Origin: Strix aluco
Taxonomy: Eukaryota; Chordata; Aves; Strigiformes; Strigidae
Direction of reading: 5' to 3'
Length of the DNA stretch: 64,000 nucleotides
NCBI RefSeq assembly: GCF_031877795.1
Contig: NC_133958.1
Location: 1,612,001-1,676,000 of the forward strand
Each line of letters begins with the position of its first letter. The first letter of the stretch is position 1. The notes under the pieces were generated by a model that saw only the letters and a program-made list of their open reading frames with translations, was not told where the DNA came from and searched no databases. Shown in pieces: positions 1 through 8,600 of this stretch. A program made the position numbers and the translations under genes.

Positions 1-2143
1 TGAAGTTTACCTGAGAGATCAAAAAAATAAAGTCTATTTGTACAGCACCATATTCCCTGACCTCTTAACTCAGCATTTCAACTCAGGGCAGCAAACGACA
101 CAAAATCCAATTTTGATTTTTATCTGATTACATAAATATTTCCATACCTTCGGCATATCCCCTAACTATGATGACATACAACTCTCAAAACCAGAGCCTT
201 ATTCAGCTTACCAATCCTCGTGAGGCTACCTGAGCTTTGCCACGTAGATCAACTCAATTTCACAAGAATTTATTATTTCAGCATCAGAAAAAGGAAATCC
301 TCCATTTCTCAGATCTGCCCTTAACAGGTAGAGCGGCACCTTACTGTCATTCATCAAACTAAATGCAGAAACTTGAGAGACTAGGGAAACAGAGCCATTC
401 AGACTGAGATAAGCTGCTCAAGGAGGCAGAGGAGGAGCCATGATTTCATTAAGAGTAATTTACAGAGGGAGTTGTGTTTAACCTCCCAACGTATTTTCCC
501 TACAGGAACAAAATGCCAATGAGAGCATGAATTGAAACAGAAACCCCACTTACGAGAATGGTTAACTTGACCACAAAATTTCATCTCACAAGAACATCAC
601 TTGTACAAGGCCTCTACAGAACAAAAATCACAATTTCCAAAGTCTGTTTTGTGATTTAATATTCAATTTTAGTCATCAACCCACACTAAGTTTTAAGGAG
701 CAGATTCATGAACTTGAGACGTAGCAACAACAGAATCACAGCGATTAAAAACACCATCACCAACGACAGCCTAAGGACGAACCAGAATGTGCCCACCCTG
801 TTTATGCTGCACAACCTAAGTCTGACTGTCCAACCCACTTACATCCTCCCTTTGTTACAGAGTCAGCAGTGAGCAGACAATTCCAGCTGTGTCTGCCAGC
901 TGTCCTCCCCGGCCAAACACACCCCCTGCTCTACCAAGAGACGGCTGCCACTGGTCAGTCTTTGGCTATACACAAATTACTTTCCTGCCCTCATTTTATG
1001 CTCTTTAAAAGGTTGTAACGCATGTTAAATAAAAGGTGTTTTCCTAAAAGAAAGTAATGAGAATTTCCCTCGTTGTGGCCAACTAAAGTAACTGCTGTAC
1101 CTGCACTGGAGTCATGGCATTAACGTAACAACCACAAAAAAATAAATAAGCAAGAACTCGCTTCTACCATCACTTGTTACACCAGAGAAACTGCATTCAG
1201 CCTGCTGAGCACCTCAGTGACATCTTCACCTCCTAACACAAACCCACTTTGTGTTTGGCTACAGCTGACAAAGAAGCTCACACCTTTTCAGGTATAGTAC
1301 CTGACGTTGCTTTCTCTTCTCACTTCAAGTAAATTGCTTCCAAGGTTAGACTCCGACTTTAAAGTTAACGGCACAACTGAATTACATATTTCAAGACAAA
1401 GCCATGGTTTCTCCCCATTTCTGTCACAGGAAAAGTAATAAAGAGGACAGACAGTAAAGATAACAGTACCTCTTCACTACCAAAACACAAGAAGTAACAC
1501 AAAGAACTTCACCTTAATACAAGCCCAAAATAAAATGGCTTGTAGAAACAGCATGGTTTTTGCAGGTGCACACTAAGATTTATTCCTTTTTAGAGTTTCT
1601 GTGCATACCTTCCTCATGCACCTGCAAGAGAGCCTTCACCCAGCGATGAAGGCTGCGTAACAAATACAGAGACTCAACTCCAGCAATTTCACTTCAGGTT
1701 CCTATACCCGAGCCCCAGTGAACACTAAAATTGAGCCGTGCTTTACAAACCCACTCCGGAAGCGCTGTCTTTGCTCTGCAATAATATTAACATCGCAGGA
1801 GACTCTCAGCCATTCGTTTACCAAACAAGAACACGTTCCCAGGACATCAAAAGACAATTTTTAGGACTGTTTTCACAAAGGATGTGCCAAGGTTAAGATG
1901 AGATTAAAAAAATTAAACAGCAAAAGACAGAACTGAAGAAACTTTTCAAACACGAAGCTACAGCTACGCTTCCTAACAGTACTACCAAAAGCACAAGTTT
2001 TTTAACTGTCTGCATCCACAGAAAGAGTGGTAAGTCTGAAATATAAGGAAAAAAAACCCCAACAAACTCAAGTCACACTTAACATTTACCAGATATTCCT
2101 TTATTAAAAATACAGCTTCTATTGCCAGTAAGAAGTCGCTTAC
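1..2143 (-). other. GMCL1: GMCL1 intron 2 (partial)
   Basis: AT-rich sequence downstream of the exon 2 donor. I searched it for GMCL1 exon 3 and found no match. No open frame here resembles a protein, and no interspersed repeat was recognised. Confidence 0.7.
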
Positions 2144-2267
2144 CTGACACAAATAGATCTTGTGCAAGTTCCACTCCTCTCCCAGAGCACAGATTTTGAT
2201 ATCACTGTTCTCCCCATTCAAAAACAGAGTCTGATAAATATACTTAGAAGTGCTTTTCAATTTTTTC
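2144..2267 (-). CDS. GMCL1: GMCL1 coding exon 2
   Basis: This 124-bp exon is flanked by a good acceptor (TTTTTGTATAG|GAAAAA) and a good donor (CAG|GTAAGC). It encodes the very conserved segment running from RKKLKSTSKY to EEWNLHKIYLCQ, residues 61-102, and ends in phase 0. Human GMCL1 has Ser where this copy has Asn in EEW(S/N)LHK. The next human exon begins SGYFSSMF; nothing like it is seen on the minus strand of 1-2143. Confidence 0.95.
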
Positions 2268-2928
2268 CTATACAAAAAGGCAAACAGAGACACACTCCTT
2301 CAACTTTTTCTGTTACGGCACCAACACTAAATATAAACTACTCGACAGGGCTTTTTTCCTGCCCAGAGGGACTGACCACCCCCTCCTCGCTCACTCCCGC
2401 TCTCTCGTTTACTGCAGCCGCTGCTGGGCCCTTTCCAAGGCACACAAGGCACTAACCGCCCCCCAAGCGCCCCACCAACCCCACCCCAAAACCCTCTGCC
2501 CTCCATCGCCCCCTCCCCTCCTTCCTGCACAACAAGCCCCTGGAGGCCAGGCTCTGTCCTCGGCTGACCCAAACCCCCCCCCCGCCCTTGCCAGGCCCCG
2601 CAGCCCCACACGGCCCCTCCCTCTTGCCTCACGGCCCCAGGCCCACAGCGACCGCCCTGCGGCCCCTTCCCGCCACCGGACAGACCCACGGACCCCCCTG
2701 AGACGGCGACCACCCCCCCGCTCCCAGCCGGCCGCGCAGCGCGGACCTGCGGGGGGTGTTGAGCAGCCGCTCCTCCCGCTCGGCCTCGCCGTCGCTGTCG
2801 CTGTCACCGGGCCCCTCGGCCCCGCCGCGCTTCCTCTTGCCGCCCCGGCCGCCCCCGTCCCCGGCCGCCCCGTCGCCGCGCGGGAGGCCCACCCGCCGCC
2901 TCAGCACCCGGCTGCTCAGCGAGCCCAT
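2144..2928 (-). CDS. GMCL1: GMCL1 (germ cell-less homolog 1), 5' part, two coding exons
   Basis: Two exons joined in phase give the first 102 residues of GMCL1, a BTB-domain protein of the nucleus and nuclear envelope, known in the family as a CUL3 adaptor candidate linked to germ-cell development. The N-terminus begins MGSLSSRVLRR, nearly the same as the mammalian protein. A Gly/Arg-rich stretch follows, with a basic KRKR at residues 31-34, then an acidic Asp/Ser/Glu patch (about 42-53) and the conserved RLLNTPRRKKLKS. Exon 2 continues into the start of the BTB fold (FLNGENSDIKICALGEEW). Gly2 with Ser6 fits an N-myristoylation pattern (inference). The ATG has G at -3 and +4. The acidic/basic N-terminal region is shorter than in human. 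The rest of the gene lies left of base 1. Identity is confident; boundaries come from splice sites and phase. Confidence 0.93.
2268..2746 (-). other. GMCL1: GMCL1 intron 1, strongly G-rich on the transcribed-sense strand
   Basis: A short intron of 479 bp. From about 2450 to 2730 the plus strand is dominated by C runs, including a C10 run near 2575, so the GMCL1 sense strand is G-rich. The overlapping long open frames here reflect base composition and are not taken as genes. Confidence 0.8.
2747..2928 (-). CDS. GMCL1: GMCL1 coding exon 1
   Basis: The coding part is 182 bp: 60 codons plus two bases (AG) of an Arg codon completed by the first base of exon 2. The start codon occupies 2928-2926 on the minus strand. 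The donor reads CAG|GTCCGC, a poor match beyond the GT, but this is the only placement that gives the conserved NTPRRKKLKS junction. The exon is very GC-rich and lies in the CpG island. Confidence 0.9.
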
Positions 2929-3053
2929 CGCCGCTCCGCCGTCGCCTCCTCATGAGGCCGCCCGGAGCGGAGCGGGGACGGAGCGAGGACGGCACCGCCG
3001 GGCAACGGCAGCGCCTCAACAACGGCCGGCGGCGGCCATTGCCCGCGCGGCTC

Positions 3054-3065
3054 TGCGCGTGCGCC
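3054..3065. promoter_or_regulatory. second NRF1-like site
   Basis: TGCGCGTGCGCC lies 30 bp (start to start) from the better site at 3084-3095, which is about three helical turns. It has one central mismatch to the NRF1 consensus. The surrounding sequence (CTCTGCGC) is shared by both sites, so one may be a local duplication. Confidence 0.45.
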
Positions 3066-3083
3066 GGGGGAGGTGCAACGCTC

Positions 3084-3095
3084 TGCGCATGCGCC
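3084..3095. promoter_or_regulatory. NRF1-like palindromic site
   Basis: TGCGCATGCGCC differs from the classic NRF1 palindrome TGCGCATGCGCA only in the last base. It lies about 155 bp upstream of the GMCL1 ATG, within the CpG island. Motif match only. Confidence 0.6.
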
Positions 3096-3239
3096 GGCGG
3101 CGGGGCTCCGCACGGCTCCACGTGGCCGCCGGGGGGGCCCTGGGGGGGTCCCGCAGTGCTGCGGGAAAAAGCGCTGGCGGAACCCAGCGCAGCTCTTGAT
3201 GAGGGAGGGGATTCTCCCCCCTACTCAGCGCTCGTCAGA

Positions 3240-3750
3240 CCCCCCTGCAGTGCTGGGTTCAGCTCTGGGGGCACCAACAGGACACGGACGTGCTCGAGCG
3301 GGGCCAGAGGAGGCCACGAAGATGCTCGGGGGGCTGGAGCACCCCCCTGTGAGGACAGGCTGAGAGAGTTGGGGGGTTCAGCTGGAGAAGAGAAGGCTCA
3401 GGGGAGACCTTAGAGCGGCCTCCCAGGGCTTAAAGGGGCTACAGGAAAGGGGGGAGGGACTCTTGATCAGGGGGGTAGGGATAGGATGAGGGGTAACGGG
3501 TTTAAACTGGAAGAGGGGAGATTTAGATGAGATCTAAGGAAGAAATTCTTCCCTGTGAGGGGGTGAGGCCCTGGCACAGGTTGCCCAGAGAAGCTGTGGC
3601 TGCCCCCTCCCTGGAAGGGTTCAAGGCCAGGTTGGACGGGGCTTTGGGCAACCTGGGCTAGTGGAAGGTGTCCCTGCCCATGGCAGGGGGTGGGACTGGA
3701 TGGGCTTTAAGGTCCCTTCCAACCCAAACCAGTCTGTGATTCGATGATTC
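3240..3750 (+). mobile_element. CR1 LINE, 3'-end fragment (plus orientation)
   Basis: The sequence follows the avian CR1 3' consensus. Recognisable blocks are the GTCCAGAGGAGGCCACGAAGATG-like segment, GAGGACAGGCTGAGAGAGTT, GGAAGAAATTCTTCCCTGTGAG, GTTGCCCAGAGAAGCTGTGG, TTCAAGGCCAGGTTGGA and CCTTCCAACCCAAACC. It ends in the ATTCTATGATTCT-type tail (here TGATTCGATGATTC). It is 5'-truncated and has no intact coding frame. It sits between the GMCL1 promoter and the ANXA4 3' end. Confidence 0.93.
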
Positions 3751-3885
3751 TTGCTTGGCAGTGGATGACCAAGAGGAACTCTCCATCCCAGATCGAGGTC
3801 CAGGTTACTGAGTGGGAGCAGCAGCAGCAATGCAACTGCAGGAGCTGGGGGGTGCACAGCTGCACCCCCAAATCTGTGTGTGTTG

Positions 3886-3904
3886 CCCCCCCCCCCCCCC
3901 CCCC
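3886..3904. repeat. C19 homopolymer
   Basis: Nineteen consecutive C on the plus strand (G19 on minus), preceded by TGTGTGTTG. A C10 run follows near 4051. Length is likely polymorphic and prone to sequencing error. Confidence 0.9.
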
Positions 3905-4249
3905 GCAGTTCACCCAGACACAGCATGGAGATGGGATTTTATAAACCATTTCTCAAAGCGCTGCTGGAGGGGGATTTACAGCATCCCCATGTGCTGGGCA
4001 GACAGAGATGGGACAAGAGATTTGCCTCTTTCTAAGGAGCAGGAGATGTCCCCCCCCCCCAGTGGTATTGCACCCGAGTGGACCATGGGCACCCCACTCA
4101 GCTGAGGAGCTGAAAGACCTCTCCCTGCAGCCTCTCCCCACTGAGCTGGTCCACGCTTAGGAGAAAACACACCTGTGGAGCACAGAAGATGCTGAAAAAA
4201 CAAGGACACAGTTCTTTCACCACTACCTCTCCCAGAATACACCATCATG
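3905..4249. other. Intergenic, nothing recognised
   Basis: Sequence between the C19 tract and the presumed ANXA4 polyadenylation site. It contains a C10 run near 4051. No gene, RNA or repeat family is recognised. Confidence 0.5.
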
Positions 4250-5566
4250 GCAGAATGTACAGAAATGAATTGTTTATTCATTTGTAAAAAGTCAGCAACA
4301 TAACACGAGTCATTTAAACACAAAACCAAGCCTGGGTGCATCTGTTAGTCTGTTGTACCGGGCAAGACAATTTTTCTTTCACTGAGCAGAAGGCTTCACT
4401 TGAACTAGAAAGAGCTCTGCCTCCTCTCCCACCAAAACAAGGAATGTATCTCCAATTACAGCACAGAGAGCAAGAAAGAAAAGTATTTTATTTGAGGCCA
4501 CAGAAGTATCTCCTATTCAAGCCAACAGTAGCCTTATTTAGAATAAAATGAGAGACAGAATTGGGTTAGACCATATCAGTACTTGTGCCTTCAAATTCTA
4601 ACCTCAGCCTGATGCCTTCAGGATTATATACCAACAGCTAAAAAAAATTAAACTGCTAAGCCAAACAAGAATGACATTTTAACCGCATTTTTGTAGTGAA
4701 AACGCTCATCTTAACAGGCAGTTGTGTAGTGTTTGGGGGAAAAGTCTCTTCCAGAGGTTGGAAGCCCAAGTCAGGCAGAGGCACAAGAACTGGGCCCTCT
4801 AACAGTAGTGTTAGCGAGTGAGATGCGGTGAGCTACCCCGGTACAGGGCATCCCAGCCTAAGGCATCACGTAGTGCTGATGAGATGGGGACAGGTCATTC
4901 CTTAAAAGGCACCGTTCTAATGACATCACTTTATCCAGAGGAAGGGTTTGTGATATAATCCTGGTGATTTATACTCCCACGAGCCAAGGAAGGGAGACCA
5001 ACAGTACGGGGCTGCCCTGTAACCAGGGCAGCAAGAGTTTTTTCTGATGTCACCAGTGACATCTTCCCTACCTACGTATCTACAGGCAACATATACATAA
5101 AGTGCAGCAAGGCTGTTAATGCTCCACACTAACAGAGGGCAAGTTAAGATCTAAACGTGTTTGTATTTGGGATGATTGTGTTTTAATTATCTTGCAAAAC
5201 CTGAAGCAAGCCTGCATTCTGCGCTCTCCCTGTATTGACGAGGTTAATTTTTCCCTGTACAGCCAAGTTTGCTTCAGTTGGTAAGTTTTGCTGCTGAACG
5301 CAACAGCAAAGGGACAGCTTGTCAGGAAATAATTTAGCTTTTATATATTTGGTTACAGCATTCTGTTTAAGATGGGCTTTGCTAGCCCAAATGGGTATTC
5401 CAAGCATAAAAGCGTATCAAGAGGTTCAACCGGAACAGCCATTATCTAACCAGAGCATTAACTAAGTCAATACTCATTGCAATTAATAAGATATTTGGGA
5501 AAAATAAAGCAAGAAATCCTTATGATTAGCTGCTTCCCATCACCCAGGCAGTACACCAGGCATCCT
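4250..5566 (-). other. ANXA4: ANXA4 3'UTR (end inferred)
   Basis: Runs from just after the TAA stop to about 25 bases past an AATAAA on the minus strand (4278-4273). No splice signals or open frames argue against a single terminal exon of about 1.3 kb. Another TTTATT near 4488 could give a shorter form. The exact cleavage site is inferred. Confidence 0.6.
4273..4278 (-). terminator. ANXA4: ANXA4 polyadenylation signal candidate
   Basis: AATAAA on the minus strand (TTTATT on plus), about 1.29 kb downstream of the stop. It is the most distal canonical signal before the C-rich intergenic sequence. Confidence 0.5.
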
Positions 5567-5626
5567 TTAATCCTCCCCACCACAGAGTCTGAGCAGGACT
5601 TTCCTGTAGTCTCCTGAGCAGTCTCC
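5567..5626 (-). CDS. ANXA4: ANXA4 exon 13, coding part
   Basis: 60 nt: [19 protein letters not shown] and a TAA stop (5569-5567). Asp298 is the last calcium ligand. Cys299 stands where annexins usually have Thr (GDTSGDY). The acceptor is TTTTCTCTCTAG|GGAGAC. The exon continues as the 3'UTR. Confidence 0.95.
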   Translation of the reverse strand, partial: GDCSGDYRKVLLRLCGGED

Positions 5627-8600
5627 CTAGAGAGAAAAGAAAAAAGGAACACAATTAGTTTTACAGCTCCATACAAGGCTGGATTCTTTCCAGCACATAC
5701 GATTTGTGGTAGGGTTTGTACCCTCTTCGACAATTTAAGAACTAAGAACTTTCAGGAACATTTTCAGTACCTAAATGTAAAGTCTCCTTAATTCCACCTC
5801 TTCTAAACCAGCCAGTAGGTGTCAGGTGGGGACCTCTCTCCTTTGAGCTGCTTAGCAAATACAGGTCTTTGTTTCTAACACTGAAAAGCTTACCTTAATG
5901 AAGGAGTGGAGCGATTTCCCATACATGGTCAGGAATTCCCTCCTGATATCCAGCATATCTATTTCAGAGCGGGACACCATCACCCGGATCAGCGTGTTGT
6001 CATCTGTTCCCAAGCCCTAAAGAAAAAAACCAACCATCTACAGCTACAAAGCGTGACAGATCAGTGACAGACAAAGGTTTTATCCCTTGGTTTTCTGTGG
6101 GATCTGTTCCTAATTAGAGCATTTTTGCATTAATGGAGTGATCCACTAGCAGCTTGCTGCCAAGGAAGCATATTGCTCTGAGCTTCCTGAGGGAAAAGGG
6201 GTCCATATAAAACCTCAAACTTATTTTTTCCACCCGCATTTAGCAGCAGAGTTTATCTAATGCTACTGACTTGAGCATGGAAGGGCAAGGGGAAAAAAAG
6301 CTCTTTACCTTCATGGATTTATACAATCTTTCAGCAAAATATGCAGGTTTATTTCGCATGCACTTTACTGTAAGGGAGACAATAACAAGAGAATTAAGGT
6401 CAATAAAAACTGAAGGTCTTCCCAACCTTTACAGCACTTTCTCAGTGAAGGTGTTTATTCTGTAAAGATGCAATTCAGGGCCAAGAAACAGCAAGTACAA
6501 TGCAGACATCCACAGTCAGTGACCTGCTGTAAATGGATGTCTCCATGCCCAGTGCACAGTAATATTTTCTTTAAGGCTTTAATGCTTCCTGACAGCAAAT
6601 GTCAGCTACCAAAGCATCACTTGGGAAAGCAAATGATATCATCAAGCACTGAGTTTTCTCACCTCTGACTATATCTGCAAAGATAAAAGCACTGTGGCTT
6701 GCAAAAAAGACAAACAGTATCTGCCTCCTGAAGCTACGCAAACAGCCAGCCAGGGCAAGATACAATATCTCTAATTATTGAATTACTTTGGAGATGAAGT
6801 TTAAAAGCAGGGAACTCACCCACAGCTAACAAAGCATCTTCGAGGTCTCCCGACATCTCAGATTTAATGCTGTCTGTTATGTCCTTATTAGCAATCCCTC
6901 TGTATGCATCAAAAACTAGGAGGAAGAGTCAGTGATAAAAAGAGCGAGTGAGATGCTTCAGGGCATAGCGTGTAAACCACCAAGGATCACTTTGCAAGAT
7001 CAAACTCCTCATACTCTGTATGAACATTGTACCACTACTGTGACATTGTAAGCTAAATCAGGGCTGTCCCACAGAAATCATTCATTTTAATTATCAACTG
7101 TCTTGCTAATTGGCCTGCCACTGCTGCTAGCATTTTCAAGAACTGCTAGTTAATGATGGCAGTTAAATGCTTAGCTCTGCCCCAATGGGAGTCACACTTC
7201 ATTAGCTCCAATTTACAGGCTGGAGCAAGTTGTACTGATGTTTTTCTCAAGTCCCTTTTTGTCTCAGGAGGGAATAAAATGGTCTTAAAGAATCGAATAT
7301 GACTGGGTTTTAGGATACCTGCTGTCTCCAGAAGAGTTCACAATCAGCTAATGAACAAGTACAAAAGTATTGTCCTCAGACAAGGCAAAAAATCCAGGAC
7401 ACTACAGAGGGTCCTACCTCTTAGTAGGTGGGATCTGTTCCGTGTACAGAGGATGGCCATAAATTGTACCTCATCTGTTCCCCATTTCTTCTCCCCAGCT
7501 TCATACAGGCACTTGAAGACATCATGAATGGACAAAGTAAGGTTAATTGAGAAGACAAGGTGTACATAACATGAGATTTTTACTTTCTTGGTGCTTCATA
7601 TCACAGATATTACGCAACAAATACTACCTAAGCACAGCAACCTTCAAATGAAACGTCATCCCCCCTCCCAAATACCCAGCCTGTCTAGAGACCTCTCACC
7701 AGAGTTGCAAAGGAGGCTAGAAACGTTATCCCCATTTCACCGGCTGAGTCGGAACAGTGAAGAGGCTTCTCTAAGGGTCAAAACTGAGAATAGAGCCCAG
7801 GTCTCCACCTAGGGAGCTGCTGTCTAGCATAGCTTCAGGCTTCCTGTTCTACCGTCAAAAAAAATGAGGTCTGGAAAAATCCATCATGCATCACGTGTAC
7901 AAGAACAGACAGTTCGTGCAAGGAAGCAAATTGCTACACACCTGAGCATCTTGTTGAGCCAGGGCAGCATCCACATACGTTCCCTCATCTCTATTACCCT
8001 GTGGAGATACAAGGATGAAACTCATTTCGCCAGAGCAACTAATGGAAGCAAGTCCTGCAAATTCCCCATTCAAACAAGTTACTGGAGATGCATAATGGGA
8101 TCCTTAAAATTGAATAGTAGCTTACAAATACAGCAAAATATGGCTCAGATGTGATTTGTACTTCCTTTTGAAATGAGCAGCAATCCACTTTACCTGGGCC
8201 ATTTTAAAAAGAGCACAGGGCATTAAAGCATACCCAGAGTCGGACTCCTCTCCCTGCAGAAGCTGGGTGTGAAATGCAGGCAAGGTGAAATGCAAGATAA
8301 GTGAAATAAAAGCCATCCTGAAACACCTCATCACTGAAGTGAGAGGCGTGTCCACTGGCAATGAGAAGATTCACCCCCATTTCCCTTAACCTGAACTTAC
8401 CGTCGCGAGGGAAACAAGGACTCTTCGAAACATGGAAGATGTGTCAGAGACAATGTCCTCCTCAAGGGTACAGCCATATTCTAGCAAGAGCACACACACA
8501 CGACATCTGTTAGGAACAGGTCCACCACCTGGACAGTGTTTGTCCACAACATTTGCCAGTCATAAGCTAGGTAAATATATAACTCTGCTCAGGGCTCTAA

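Larger units (their letters stand above)
2929..3240 (-). promoter_or_regulatory. GMCL1: GMCL1 CpG-island promoter / 5'UTR
   Basis: A dense CpG stretch immediately upstream of the GMCL1 ATG, continuous with exon 1 and ending where a CR1 copy begins near 3240. There is no clear TATA box. Two NRF1-like GCGC(A/G)TGCGC elements lie in the middle. The transcription start is not defined by sequence alone. The several long open frames across the island on both strands are CpG-island artefacts. Confidence 0.75.

Noticed and set aside
2327-3413. Open frames of 65-153 codons around the GMCL1 promoter
   Set aside because: Compositional shadows of GMCL1 exon 1 and its CpG island. Only the MGSLSSRV frame matches a known protein.
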